Assembly (NCBI GenBank): GCA_049318625.1
Contig: JBMOGA010000002.1
Span: 1 to 64,000, forward strand
Length of the DNA: 64,000 nucleotides
Origin: JBMOGA01 sp049318625
Lineage (GTDB): Bacteria > Pseudomonadota > Alphaproteobacteria > Rhizobiales > Hyphomicrobiaceae
Reading direction: 5' to 3'
Shown here: positions 26,108-34,688 of the stretch, in pieces
Layout of the letters: the number at the start of each line of letters is the position of its first letter
How positions within the stretch are numbered: the stretch's first letter is position 1
Position numbers and translations under genes: made by a program
Notes under the pieces: model-generated
Told to the model about the DNA's origin: nothing
Databases searched by the model: none
Seen by the model: only the letters and a program-made list of their open reading frames with translations

Positions 26108-27709
26108 TCACCACGTTTTCGTGACAGCCACCCAGGCCAGCACGGCCAAGGCGGAGGCGATGACCCAGGCGGCCATCCGTCCCGATCGGGTCTGACGCGC
26201 CTGCTGGGCGGCGATCCCCGCGACGGTCGACGGATCGAGGCGCAACCCGCCCTGCGTCATCTCCGCCACCGTCCGCGCGGCGCGCGCGCCATCCTGCAGC
26301 ATGGCGGGCACATCGGCCAGCACGCGCGCGAGGTCGCCGGCCCCCGCCCCTGCCTCGCGCACCCGTCCGGCTAGGCCGTAATTGCTATCGATCCACTCCT
26401 TGGCGATCGGCTCGGCCGCGGTCCACATGTCGATCGACGGATCGAGAGAGCGCGCGACCCCCTCGACGATCACCATGCTCTTCTGCAGCAGAATTAGTTC
26501 GGTCCGGGTCTCCATGTCGAAGACCTCGGTATAGGCGAACAGCTGCCCTAGCAGGTCGGCCATCGAGATTTCGTTGGCCGGTCGGCCGTGGATCGGCTCC
26601 CCGATCGCCCGCATCGCCTGGGCGAACACTTCGACCGGATGGTGGGCCGGCACGTAGCCCGCCTCGAAGTGCACCTTGGCGGCGCGGTAGTAGTCCCGCG
26701 TGATCAGCCCGTGCAGGATTTCGGCCAGGAACCGCCGCTCCTTCGGTGTCAGCCGGCCCATGATGCCGAAATCGACGGCGACGATCCGTCCCTCGGCGTC
26801 GACGAACAGGTTGCCCTGATGCATGTCGGCGTGGAAATAGCCGTCACGCATCGCGTGCCGCAGGAACGAGCGCAGCACCGTCAACCCCAGGGCCCGCCGG
26901 TCATGTCCCGAGGCCCCCACGCGGGCCAGATCGGACAGGGGAATACCGTCGATCCATTCGGTCGTCAGCACGCGCCGCGCGGTCCGCCGCCAGTCGACGC
27001 GCGGCACCCGGAAGCTCTCGTCCTCCCCGATGTTGTCCGCCATCTCCGAGATGGCGGCGGCCTCCAGCCGTAGATCGAGTTCGAGGTCGGTCGTGCGCTT
27101 GAGGTTGTCGACCACGGCCACCGGCCTGAGGCGCCGGCTCGGCGTCCACACGCTCTCGATGATGCGCGCGGCCAGGTAGTAGCTGTCGAGATCCGCCATG
27201 AAGCGCCGCTCGACGCCCGGCCGCAGGATCTTCACCGCGACCGCGCGCTCCGTGCCGTCGGCGTCGACCGCGATGGCCTTGTGCACTTGCGCGATCGAGG
27301 CTGCCGCAACGGGTGGGCCGAACGACTTGAAATGGTCCTCGAGCCGGCCGCCGAGGCTCTCCTCGACCGCCCGGCGCGCCTCCGCCATCGAGAACGGCGG
27401 CAGCCGGTCCTGCAGGTGTTTGAGGTCGGTGGCGAGCTCGGGCCCGATCACGTCAGCCCGCGTCGCCAGGAACTGTCCGAGCTTGATGTACGACGGCCCG
27501 AGCCGGGTCAGCGCCCGTGTCACCCGCTGTCCCGGCGGCTGGCCGGCTCGGAACGGCCACGTCGCGATGCGGATCGGGAGCGTGGCGATGCGCGCCAGAT
27601 GCAACGCGAACGGGGCTTTGACGCCCTGGGGCACGAACCGCACGCCGTATTGGGCGAGCACGAGCCCGGCGCGCGCCAAACGGAACAGGTTCGGCACGAC
27701 GGTCAGCAT
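26108..27709 (-). CDS. ubiB: UbiB, ubiquinone biosynthesis ABC1-type kinase-like ATPase
   Basis: 533 residues from the ATG at 27709. Family motifs: K-L-G-Q-F-L-A-T-R-A-D (about 78-88), the alanine-rich nucleotide loop A-A-A-S-I-A-Q-V-H, Y-F-H-A-D-M-H-Q-G-N-L-F (about 295) and D-F-G-I-M-G (about 315). The C-terminus ends in a membrane segment (A-W-V-I-A-S-A-L-A-V-L-A-W). It supports ubiquinone ring modification at the membrane. It follows ubiE and a methyltransferase on the same strand. Confidence 0.93.
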   Translation of the reverse strand: MLTVVPNLFRLARAGLVLAQYGVRFVPQGVKAPFALHLARIATLPIRIATWPFRAGQPPGQRVTRALTRLGPSYIKLGQFLATRADVIGPELATDLKHLQDRLPPFSMAEARRAVEESLGGRLEDHFKSFGPPVAAASIAQVHKAIAVDADGTERAVAVKILRPGVERRFMADLDSYYLAARIIESVWTPSRRLRPVAVVDNLKRTTDLELDLRLEAAAISEMADNIGEDESFRVPRVDWRRTARRVLTTEWIDGIPLSDLARVGASGHDRRALGLTVLRSFLRHAMRDGYFHADMHQGNLFVDAEGRIVAVDFGIMGRLTPKERRFLAEILHGLITRDYYRAAKVHFEAGYVPAHHPVEVFAQAMRAIGEPIHGRPANEISMADLLGQLFAYTEVFDMETRTELILLQKSMVIVEGVARSLDPSIDMWTAAEPIAKEWIDSNYGLAGRVREAGAGAGDLARVLADVPAMLQDGARAARTVAEMTQGGLRLDPSTVAGIAAQQARQTRSGRMAAWVIASALAVLAWVAVTKTW

Positions 27710-27791
27710 CCGGGGCTCGCGGTTGTCGATGGCATCTGGGCGCGACAATGCAGCCGACACCCCGGCCGTCAAGCCCTCTCGCCCACAAGCG

Positions 27792-28433
27792 TCAACCGGT
27801 GGCGGCAGCGGCCTTGGCCGGCTTGCGCACCGGCGGCATCGGCAGATGGGTGGCCGCGAGCGCGCGCAAGGCCCCGTCGTCGATCTTGGCCTTGCTGGCG
27901 ATCACCCACAGATCGAAGCTGCGCGGCCGCTCGAGACCGGCGACCGATTCGAAGCCGGCGCCCTGGAACGCCCGCAGCAGCGATTTCAAAGTGAATCCGC
28001 CGCGGTGCGCCATGTAGGTGTTGCCGGCGGCCACCGAAGCGCGATGCCCGTACAGGATGTCGAGCGGCGTGATCGGCCCCATGCCGGACATGTAGGCGGG
28101 CTCGGTCAGCTTGTCCTCGGCGATCAGCTTGGCGACGGATTTGAGGTCCGGGCAGGTCACCACGACCAGTCCGTCGGCCGACAGCACGCGGCGGAACTCG
28201 GCGAGCGCGACCGGCACCTCGTGGGGAAAGAGATGCTCGATGTTGTGCGAAGAAAAGATCGCATCGACGGAGCCGTCGGCCACCGCCGCCATGTCGGTCA
28301 AGGTGCCGACGATGTCGGGCCGGACATCCACGTCGATGTCGAGCCGGATCTCCTTCCAGTCGGGCGTGTTGAAGGCGGCGGTCGTCTGCTCCTTGCGCTT
28401 GCGCCCGCATCCGACATGCAACAGCTTTTTCAT
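27792..28433 (-). CDS. SAM-dependent methyltransferase-like protein
   Basis: 213 residues. It opens directly with the SAM motif L-L-H-V-G-C-G-R-K (4-12), then D-I-D-V-D-V, and S-S-H-N-I-E-H-L-F-P-H-E-V (about 61-73), typical of Methyltransf_11. A central loop P-L-D-I-L-Y-G-H-R and an A/P/K-rich tail follow. It lies between ubiE and ubiB, 89 and 82 bases from each, so a link to quinone metabolism is possible but unproved; similar proteins occur in polysaccharide loci. Confidence 0.78.
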   Translation of the reverse strand: MKKLLHVGCGRKRKEQTTAAFNTPDWKEIRLDIDVDVRPDIVGTLTDMAAVADGSVDAIFSSHNIEHLFPHEVPVALAEFRRVLSADGLVVVTCPDLKSVAKLIAEDKLTEPAYMSGMGPITPLDILYGHRASVAAGNTYMAHRGGFTLKSLLRAFQGAGFESVAGLERPRSFDLWVIASKAKIDDGALRALAATHLPMPPVRKPAKAAAATG

Positions 28434-28522
28434 CGCGCCTGCTCCGGCCTGACCATCCGCTTCTGCTTACCACCCAAGATCTGATCGAGGCGTAAACAAA
28501 TGGTCCGCATCCGGCCGCGCGG

Positions 28523-29299
28523 CTAGATCCGCCAGCCGCCGTGGATGGCGGCGATCCCGCCGGTGAGGTTGCGATAGGAGACGCGCGCGAAACCGGCGTC
28601 GCGGATCATGGCGGCGAACCGCTCCTGGCTCGGGAATTTGCGGATGCTCTCGACGAGGTACTGGTAGGGCTCGCGTGCGCCCGCCGTCAGCTCGCCGAGC
28701 CGCGGAATGACCTCGAACGAGTGCATCTCGTACAGTTTGTCGAGGATCGGCACGTCGACCGTCGAGAACTCCAGGCACAGGAACCGGCCACCGGGCTTCA
28801 GGACCCGGAAGGCCTCGGCCAGGGCCCGGTCGATGTGCGTGACGTTGCGGATGCCGAACGCGATCGTATAGGCGTCGAAAGCCTTGTCGGGGAACGGCAG
28901 TTGTTCCGCATTGCCCTCGACGCAGGTGATCCGGTCGGACAGGCCGCGCGCGTCGATCCGGCGCCGGCCGACCTCCAGCATTTCGGCGCTGATGTCGCAG
29001 ACGACCGCCGTACAGCCCGGGCCGCCGCGCTCGATCGCCCGCATGGCGATGTCGGCGGTGCCGCCCGCGACGTCGAGGAGGCGGAACGCCGTTGCGGATT
29101 TCGGAGGTGCCAGCTGGGTGACGAAATCCGCCTTCCAAAGCCTGTGCAGGCCGCCCGACATCAGGTCGTTCATGAGGTCGTAGCGCTCGGCGACGGACGA
29201 GAAGACATTGTTGACGAGACGCTGGCGTTCGCCCTCCGGCACGTCGCGAAAGCCGAAGCTGACGTGCGCGGCGTCGGGGGATGCAACGGGATCGGACAT
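28523..29299 (-). CDS. ubiE: UbiE, C-methyltransferase of ubiquinone/menaquinone synthesis
   Basis: 258 residues. UbiE signatures: Y-D-L-M-N-D-L-M-S-G-G-L-H-R-L-W-K (40-56), the SAM motif L-D-V-A-G-G-T-A-D-I-A, and R-N-V-T-H-I-D-R-A-L-A-E-A-F-R-V-L-K-P-G-G. The C-terminal L-T-G-G-I-A-A-I-H-G-G-W is the family ending. It methylates the demethyl-quinone ring. First of a probable ubiE-methyltransferase-ubiB unit. Confidence 0.95.
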   Translation of the reverse strand: MSDPVASPDAAHVSFGFRDVPEGERQRLVNNVFSSVAERYDLMNDLMSGGLHRLWKADFVTQLAPPKSATAFRLLDVAGGTADIAMRAIERGGPGCTAVVCDISAEMLEVGRRRIDARGLSDRITCVEGNAEQLPFPDKAFDAYTIAFGIRNVTHIDRALAEAFRVLKPGGRFLCLEFSTVDVPILDKLYEMHSFEVIPRLGELTAGAREPYQYLVESIRKFPSQERFAAMIRDAGFARVSYRNLTGGIAAIHGGWRI

Positions 29300-29393
29300 G
29301 GCCTTGCTCTCCGGCCTCTGGAGCGCCGGACATTAGCCGAGCCCCCTCACCTCCGCTATAGAGCGCGACGACAGGACCCGCGGAGGAGCCGCC

Positions 29394-29822
29394 ATGTTGA
29401 CGCTGCAAGCTGCCGAAACGATCGTGAACACGGCTCTCGCCCGGGCGCGTGAGATGAAGTTGAAGCCACTCGCCGTGGTCGCGCTGGATGCGCGCGGCGC
29501 CCTGCGGGTGGTCAAGGTCGAGGATGGTGGCAGTCTGAAGCGGGCCGAGATCGCCATCGGCAAGGCCCACGGTGCCCTGGCACTCGGCATGGGCTCGCGC
29601 GCCATCCACCAGCGGGTCGAACAGCAGCCCTACTTCATTGCCGCAGTCAGCCACGTCGTCGGCGGCAATCTCATCCCGGTCCCCGGCGGTGTGCTGGTCC
29701 GCGACCCGGCGGGCACGCTGGTCGGCGCCATCGGCGTGTCGGGCGACAGCTCGGACAACGACGAGACGGTTGCCGTCGCCGGGATCGGTGCGGCGGGGCT
29801 GACAGCCGAAACCGGCGCCTGA
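29394..29822 (+). CDS. GlcG/HbpS-family heme-binding-like protein
   Basis: 142 residues. The family pattern is present: L-T-L-Q-A-A-E-T-I-V near the start, P-L-A-V-V-A-L-D-A-R-G (about 25-35), K-A-H-G-A-L-A-L-G-M-G-S, I-P-V-P-G-G-V-L-V and I-G-V-S-G-D-S-S-D-N-D-E (about 114-125). These small oligomeric proteins (DUF336) include HbpS, which binds heme, and GlcG beside glycolate genes. No partner is adjacent here. It is divergent from ubiE. Confidence 0.85.
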   Translation: MLTLQAAETIVNTALARAREMKLKPLAVVALDARGALRVVKVEDGGSLKRAEIAIGKAHGALALGMGSRAIHQRVEQQPYFIAAVSHVVGGNLIPVPGGVLVRDPAGTLVGAIGVSGDSSDNDETVAVAGIGAAGLTAETGA

Positions 29823-29935
29823 GGCGCGGCGCCGCGCGTCCGGTTCAACAGGTGGTTGCGGGTCGGCCCGATGCCGCTTGCGCCCGCCCGGTCCAGCGCG
29901 CATAACCCGGCCCGTTCCAAAACCAAGAGCCAGCC

Positions 29936-30970
29936 ATGACCTTCCCTTCCCGCGTGTTCTCCGGCATGCAGCCGACCGGCAATCTGCACCTCGGCAACTA
30001 TCTCGGCGCCATGGTGCGCTGGGTCGAGATGCAGAAGAGCTACGATTGCGTCTTCTGCGTCGTCGACATGCACGCGATCACCGTCTGGCAGGACCCGGCG
30101 GAGCTGCGCAAATCGATCCGCGACGTCACCGCGGCCTACATCGCCTCGGGGCTGGATGCCAAGCGCAGCATCATCTTCAACCAGAGCCAGGTCGCGGCCC
30201 ACGCCGAATTGGCCTGGGTGTTCAATTGCGTCGCCCGTCTCGGCTGGCTGAACCGCATGACCCAATTCAAGGAAAAGGCCGGCAAGGACCGCGAGAACGC
30301 GTCCGTCGGCCTGTACGCCTATCCGAACCTGATGGCCGCCGACATCCTGGTCTACCGGGCGACGCACGTGCCGGTCGGCGAGGATCAGAAGCAGCACCTC
30401 GAACTTGCGCGCGACATCGCCCAGAAGTTCAACAACGACTACCGGGCCGCCATCGAGGCCAAGGGATTGGCCGACGGTCAGTTCTTCCCGCTGCCCGAAC
30501 CGGTCATCCAGGGTCCGGCCACCCGCGTGATGAGCCTGCGGGACGGCACCAAGAAGATGTCGAAATCGGACCCGTCCGACCTTTCGCGCGTCAACATGAC
30601 CGACGACACCGACACCATCGCCCGCAAGTTCCAGAAGGCGAAGACCGACCCCGAGCCGCTGCCGACCGAGGAGGCCGGTCTCGAAAGTCGGCCCGAGGCC
30701 GACAATCTGGTCGGCATCTTCGCGGCCATGGCCGGCACCACCAAGGAAGCGGTGCTGAAGGACTTCGGCGGCGGCCAGTTCTCGGCCTTCAAGAAGGCGC
30801 TCGCCGAGTTGGCGGTCAGCCGCATCGCGCCGGTCAACGCCGAGATGACCCGGCTGTTGGCGGACCCCGCCGAGATCGACCGTGTGCTGGCCGATGGCGC
30901 CGACCGCGCCCGCGCCATCGCCGACCCGATCATGCGTGAGGTGAAGGACCTCGTCGGCTTCATCGGCTAG
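29936..30970 (+). CDS. trpS: TrpS, tryptophanyl-tRNA synthetase
   Basis: 344 residues, full length for the class I enzyme. The HIGH-type motif is P-T-G-N-L-H-L-G-N-Y (13-22) and the KMSKS motif is present as K-K-M-S-K-S-D (about 205-211). It charges tRNA-Trp. In many rhizobia trpS is followed by a universal stress protein and nfuA; here a protease-like gene of different composition has been placed between. Confidence 0.96.
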   Translation: MTFPSRVFSGMQPTGNLHLGNYLGAMVRWVEMQKSYDCVFCVVDMHAITVWQDPAELRKSIRDVTAAYIASGLDAKRSIIFNQSQVAAHAELAWVFNCVARLGWLNRMTQFKEKAGKDRENASVGLYAYPNLMAADILVYRATHVPVGEDQKQHLELARDIAQKFNNDYRAAIEAKGLADGQFFPLPEPVIQGPATRVMSLRDGTKKMSKSDPSDLSRVNMTDDTDTIARKFQKAKTDPEPLPTEEAGLESRPEADNLVGIFAAMAGTTKEAVLKDFGGGQFSAFKKALAELAVSRIAPVNAEMTRLLADPAEIDRVLADGADRARAIADPIMREVKDLVGFIG

Positions 30971-31049
30971 CGGGCCGTTCTCCCATGGACGGCGCCAGCC
31001 GCGGGGTTGCGTTGCCGGTCACACCGTGCGATAGGACGTGCACGTCGTC

Positions 31050-32075
31050 ATGCGCGGCGGGCCCCTGTGGATAAGTACCGCTTCTCGCGTGCGTGAAACC
31101 TCTAAACCCTTGCAGGCTCAACAGGTTCGCGCAGCGGCCGCCGAAGTTTCCCGCGAGTTGTCGTCCGACGTTCTGTTTTTCAACGGCGAGATTTCGGTCG
31201 ATAACTACCTGCGGTTGGCGGAATTGTGCGGCAAGCAGCGCAAGCGCGACAACGTGCTGCTCATTCTCGTGACGCCGGGCGGCGATCCCCATGCCGCATT
31301 TCGCATGGGCCGCCTGTTGCAGCACGAATACGCCTCCTTTTCCCTCTACATTACGGGCTATTGCAAGAGCGCGGGCACGCTGGTCGCACTGGCCGCCAAC
31401 CAGCTCTATATGGGCATCGACGGGGAACTTGGTCCGCTCGATGTGCAGGTGCCGAAGACGGACGAGATGGAGATGAGTTCGGTCCTGGCCCCTGAAGCCG
31501 CATTGCGGTTGCTCGAGGAGGCGGCATCGCGAATCTTTTTTCGCATGATGATGAGTTTGCGGCGTGAGACCGAAGGCATGATGTCGACGAAAACCGCTGC
31601 CGAACTGGCCTCGGCGACGGTGTCTCAACTGCTGGAGCCGCTGTATCGCCAGATCGATCCCATTCGAATTGGCGAAATCAGCCAAGCCAAAAAAATAACA
31701 CGGCTCTACGGTGATAGATTGAACGCAACGGGCAAAAACCTGCGTGACGACAAGAGCCTGGAGTTCCTGATCTCGGCCTATCCGGACCACGGCTGCGTTA
31801 TTGACAAGACGGAAGCAAGCGGACTATTTCGGACCATCGTGAATCCGACCGATTCAATGATTCGGCTGGCCCAGGCTCTGGGCCGTCTGGGCTTGTTGCC
31901 GCAGTCCCGAGCAGGCCACGATGACGATGCAAGTATCGAGTTCTTATCCGGGGATGGCCCCGGTGTCAGGCGCGGGGTGGAGCGGAATGAAGAAGCAGGG
32001 CGCGCGCCGCGGCCGGGCACCGATCGACCGGGCGGTCGAGGAAAAGCAGATCGCCGCAATCCGGGCAAGGCTTGA
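31050..32075 (+). CDS. SppA/serine-dehydrogenase-proteinase-like serine protease homologue
   Basis: About 341 residues from the ATG at 31050 (GTG at 31038 is possible). The crotonase-like fold of the SDH proteinase family (PF01972 type) is suggested by V-L-L-I-L-V-T-P-G-G-D-P-H-A-A-F and Y-C-K-S-A-G-T-L-V-A-L-A-A-N (about 100-114), where the serine after Lys is the expected nucleophile. No signal peptide or membrane segment is evident. Codon use is visibly less GC-rich than neighbours (for example 31680-31760 with an A7 run), a sign of transfer. The last about 40 residues are Gly/Arg-rich and overlap another reading frame that looks more protein-like. Confidence 0.72.
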   Translation: MRGGPLWISTASRVRETSKPLQAQQVRAAAAEVSRELSSDVLFFNGEISVDNYLRLAELCGKQRKRDNVLLILVTPGGDPHAAFRMGRLLQHEYASFSLYITGYCKSAGTLVALAANQLYMGIDGELGPLDVQVPKTDEMEMSSVLAPEAALRLLEEAASRIFFRMMMSLRRETEGMMSTKTAAELASATVSQLLEPLYRQIDPIRIGEISQAKKITRLYGDRLNATGKNLRDDKSLEFLISAYPDHGCVIDKTEASGLFRTIVNPTDSMIRLAQALGRLGLLPQSRAGHDDDASIEFLSGDGPGVRRGVERNEEAGRAPRPGTDRPGGRGKADRRNPGKA

Positions 32076-32160
32076 GCGTGAGCTGGCCGATCAGGTGATC
32101 GTAGCGCTGCCGCTCGACCTTCCGCCGGCCGTGCCGATCCGCAGGCGCGAACCGGCCTGA
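31987..32160 (+). CDS. Small basic protein overlapping the protease-like gene
   Basis: 57 residues, ATG at 31987 with GGAGCGGA just upstream. The sequence (G-A-R-R-G-R-A-P-I-D-R-A-V-E-E-K-Q-I-A-A-I-R-A, then a short Pro-rich end) looks like an amphipathic helix and reads as better protein than the overlapping frame. It overlaps the last 89 bases of the preceding gene in another frame. It may be a separate small gene or the displaced C-terminus of the protease-like protein after a frameshift. Confidence 0.4.
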   Translation: MKKQGARRGRAPIDRAVEEKQIAAIRARLERELADQVIVALPLDLPPAVPIRRREPA

Positions 32161-32211
32161 GCCTCCCGACGTCGCATTGCCGCCATCTCTCCCCCGTGGC
32201 ATGGTGACGGC

Positions 32212-32721
32212 ATGCCCACGATCCGCAAAAGACGCTGCTTCGAGGAAGGCCACCGCCGCAAGATGCTCGTCATCGTCGACGAGAGTCCGGAGGCGGAGGT
32301 TGCGCTGTTCTATACCGCGAGCCGTCTCGAGCACTCGGCCGGCGTCATGACGCTGTTCTATGTCATCGAGCCGGAGGATCAGCAGCACTGGATGGGCGTG
32401 CGCGACGTCCAGGTCGAGGAAGAGACCAACAAGGCCAAGGCGCTGTTCCGGCTGTTTCGCCGCAAGCTGGCCAATGCCGGTTTCGACGCCGTTGCGGTCG
32501 AGGAGGTCATTCGCGAGGGCCGCAAGGCCGAAGAGATCGTCAAGTTGATCGACGAGGACGAGGACATCGCGATTCTGGTTCTCGGCGCCGCCACCGACGC
32601 CAAGGGTCCTGGCCCCCTCGTTTCGACGTTCGCGGCCGGCAAGACCGCCGGCACCTTCCCGATTCCCATCAATATCGTCCCGGGCGGTTTGACACTGGAC
32701 GATCTGCGCGCCTTGGCCTGA
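32212..32721 (+). CDS. Universal stress protein (UspA family)
   Basis: 169 residues. The UspA fold is shown by M-L-V-I-V-D-E-S-P-E-A (18-28), E-V-I-R-E-G-R-K-A-E-E-I-V-K and I-A-I-L-V-L-G-A-A-T-D-A. The ATP-binding G-x2-G-x9-G(S/T) motif is only partly recognisable (G-A-A-T-D-A-K-G-P-G-P-L-V-S-T). Its place just before the nfu-type gene is conserved in rhizobia. Cytosolic; function unknown. Confidence 0.85.
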   Translation: MPTIRKRRCFEEGHRRKMLVIVDESPEAEVALFYTASRLEHSAGVMTLFYVIEPEDQQHWMGVRDVQVEEETNKAKALFRLFRRKLANAGFDAVAVEEVIREGRKAEEIVKLIDEDEDIAILVLGAATDAKGPGPLVSTFAAGKTAGTFPIPINIVPGGLTLDDLRALA

Positions 32722-32754
32722 GGGGCTTTCCTGCACCAGTGCGCCGAACGCGAT

Positions 32755-32777
32755 CCCGATCTGCGCGATCGGGTTTT
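32755..32777 (+). terminator. Intrinsic terminator after the universal stress gene
   Basis: CCCGATC (32755-32761), loop TGCGC, GATCGGG (32767-32773), then TTTT. Its T-run overlaps the -35 of the following promoter. Confidence 0.7.
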
Positions 32778-32804
32778 GACGTCGCGCCTGCAGCAAGCTA
32801 GAAA
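32776..32804 (+). promoter_or_regulatory. Predicted promoter of nfuA
   Basis: TTGACG (32776-32781), 17-base spacer, TAGAAA (32799-32804). Transcription would begin near 32811, about 50 bases before the nfuA ATG. The -10 coincides with the left arm of the Irr box. Confidence 0.6.
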
Positions 32805-32813
32805 GGTTCTAAA
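32797..32813. promoter_or_regulatory. Iron control element (ICE), predicted Irr-binding site
   Basis: GCTAGAA-AGG-TTCTAAA. The published alphaproteobacterial Irr consensus is TTTAGAA-N3-TTCTAAA; 12 of the 14 arm bases match, and the TAGAA/TTCTA core is a perfect inverted repeat (32799-32811). Irr bound here would cover the -10 and block nfuA transcription when iron is scarce. Confidence 0.72.
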
Positions 32814-32862
32814 TACGAGAGTCGATGCGCCTTGGGCGCGAAGCCTCGCGCAGGAGAGCAGC

Positions 32863-33417
32863 ATGTTCATCCAGACCGAGTTGACCCCCAATCCCGCCAC
32901 CCTCAAGTTCATTCCGGGCAAGCCCGTACTGACCGACGGCACGGCCGATTTCCGCGATGCGTCGACAGCGACGACATCGCCGCTGGCCGCCCGCCTGTTC
33001 GGAATCGACGGCGTCGAGGGTGTGTTCCTCGGCAGCGATTTCATCTCGGTGACCAAGCGCGCCGGTGAGTGGCAGCACCTGAAGCCGGCGATTCTCGGCG
33101 CCATCATGGAGCACTTCACCTCCGGCGCCCCGGTGATCGACAGCGACGGCGCCAACGATGCGGCCGGCAGCAACTACGATCCGAAGGACGCCGAGACCGT
33201 CAAGACCATCCTCGAGCTGCTCGAGACCCGCGTGCGTCCGGCCGTCGCCAACGATGGCGGCGACATCACCTTCCACGGCTTCCGCGACGGCGTGGTTCAT
33301 CTCAAGATGCGCGGCGCCTGCTCCGGCTGCCCGAGTTCGACGGCGACGCTGCGTCACGGCATCGAGAACTTGCTGCGCCACTTCTGCCCGGACGTGCAGG
33401 AGGTTCAGGCGGTCTGA
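32863..33417 (+). CDS. NfuA/NifU-type Fe-S cluster carrier
   Basis: 184 residues from the ATG at 32863 (CAGGAGAGCAGC upstream). The N-terminal Nfu_N domain (M-F-I-Q-T-E-L-T-P-N-P-A-T-L-K-F, 1-90) is joined to a NifU C-terminal domain (about 108-184) with the cluster-binding G-A-C-S-G-C-P-S-S (C153, C156). It passes assembled Fe-S clusters to apoproteins. A predicted Irr box overlaps its promoter, and irr is in this window. Confidence 0.93.
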   Translation: MFIQTELTPNPATLKFIPGKPVLTDGTADFRDASTATTSPLAARLFGIDGVEGVFLGSDFISVTKRAGEWQHLKPAILGAIMEHFTSGAPVIDSDGANDAAGSNYDPKDAETVKTILELLETRVRPAVANDGGDITFHGFRDGVVHLKMRGACSGCPSSTATLRHGIENLLRHFCPDVQEVQAV

Positions 33418-33455
33418 CAGGGCGCAAAGGGCAGAGCCGCGGCTCGGGTGACGGT

Positions 33456-34154
33456 ATGAAGCTGCTGGCCGTCGACACCTGCCTCGGAGCCTGCTCGGTC
33501 GCCGTCGTCGTGCGCCATGGCGCGGCGGACGCGAGCGCCGCCGTCCTGGCGGGCCTCTGCGAGCGTCTCGACACCGGCCACGCCGAGCGCCTGTTTGCCA
33601 TGATCGACGAAGCGCTGAGACGGGCCGGTTGCACGGTCGCCGATTGCGGCGGCATTGCCGTCACCCTCGGGCCGGGCACCTTCACCGGCGTCCGCCTCGG
33701 TGTAGCCGCGGCGCGCGGGCTGGCGCTGGCGGCCGAGCTTCCGGTGTGGACCGCCACCAGCCTGTCCCTCGTCGCGGCAGCGGCCCGCGAACGGTCTCCC
33801 CTCGGCACCGGCCGCATTCTCGCGGTGGCTGACGCCCGCAACATGCAGGTGCACACCCAGGTGTTCGCCGCGGACGGCACGGCCGATGGCGCCCCGCAAC
33901 TGCTGACGCTGGCCGCGGCCGCGGCACTGGTCGACGCCGATGTGACGCTGGCCGGCAGTGGCGCCGCGGCGGTCGCCGGCGCCGCCGGCGAGGCCGGTCG
34001 CACGCCGGCCGCCGTTCATCCCGACATCGAGCCGGACGCCCGGTTCCTCGCCACCGTCCCGCTGATCGCGGCCGACCTGCCTCTGCCCCTTTATGCGCGC
34101 CCGCCCGACGCCAAGCCGCAGATCGGCAAATCGCTGCCGCGGGTCGCCACGTGA
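33456..34154 (+). CDS. tsaB: TsaB, tRNA t6A-modification protein
   Basis: 232 residues from the ATG at 33456. The ASKHA-fold N-terminus L-A-V-D-T-C-L-G-A-C-S-V-A, the H-A-E-R-L-F segment and the G-P-G-T-F-T-G-V-R-L-G-V-A-A-A-R-G motif (about 77-93) are diagnostic. With TsaD and TsaE it makes threonylcarbamoyladenosine at position 37 of ANN-decoding tRNAs. Its stop overlaps the rimI GTG start. Confidence 0.93.
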   Translation: MKLLAVDTCLGACSVAVVVRHGAADASAAVLAGLCERLDTGHAERLFAMIDEALRRAGCTVADCGGIAVTLGPGTFTGVRLGVAAARGLALAAELPVWTATSLSLVAAAARERSPLGTGRILAVADARNMQVHTQVFAADGTADGAPQLLTLAAAAALVDADVTLAGSGAAAVAGAAGEAGRTPAAVHPDIEPDARFLATVPLIAADLPLPLYARPPDAKPQIGKSLPRVAT

Positions 34155-34606
34155 TCGTGGTGCGCCGGGCCACCCCGCACGACGCCGCCGCGATCGCGTC
34201 TCTACAGGCCGACCTGTTCGACCAATCCTGGCCGGCCGGAGATATCGAAGGCCTGCTCGCGCCGCCGGTCGCGGTGGCGCACCTCGCCTTCGAGGGCGGC
34301 CGGCCGATCGGATTCGTGGTCGGCCGCGTGGTCGCCGACGAGGCCGAGATCCTGACCATCGGCGTCGCGGCGCCTTGTCAGGGGCGCGGCATCGCCCGTG
34401 ACCTGCTGACAGCCTGGATGTCCGAGGTGCGCGTGGCCGGCGTCGGCAACCTGTTCCTCGAAGTCGCCGACGGCAATCAGCCCGCGATCGCCCTCTACAC
34501 CGGGGCCGGATTCCGCGTCACCGGGCGCCGCCCCGGCTACTATCACCGGCGTGACGGCAGTCTTGGCGACGCCTTGATGATGATGGCGACCCTCGACCAC
34601 GGGTGA
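34151..34606 (+). CDS. rimI: RimI-type N-acetyltransferase
   Basis: 151 residues, GTG start overlapping the tsaB stop by four bases. GNAT motif A is I-L-T-I-G-V-A-A-P-C-Q-G-R-G-I-A-R-D-L-L (about 67-86), followed by F-L-E-V-A-D-G-N-Q-P-A-I-A-L-Y-T-G-A-G-F and R-P-G-Y-Y, the usual RimI ending. It acetylates a protein N-terminus, classically ribosomal S18. The tsaB-rimI pair is widely conserved. Confidence 0.9.
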   Translation: MIVVRRATPHDAAAIASLQADLFDQSWPAGDIEGLLAPPVAVAHLAFEGGRPIGFVVGRVVADEAEILTIGVAAPCQGRGIARDLLTAWMSEVRVAGVGNLFLEVADGNQPAIALYTGAGFRVTGRRPGYYHRRDGSLGDALMMMATLDHG

Positions 34607-34688
34607 TGTGGACGTCACCTCGGCTGCTGTCCTATAGCGGTTGGTACGGACCGCGCTTCGGCGGAATCACGAGACGGACGGAAGTCGG

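Noticed and set aside
33069..33455. Upstream extension of tsaB
   Set aside because: Overlaps the nfu-type gene in another frame with Arg-rich sequence; TsaB homologues start at M-K-L-L-A-V-D.
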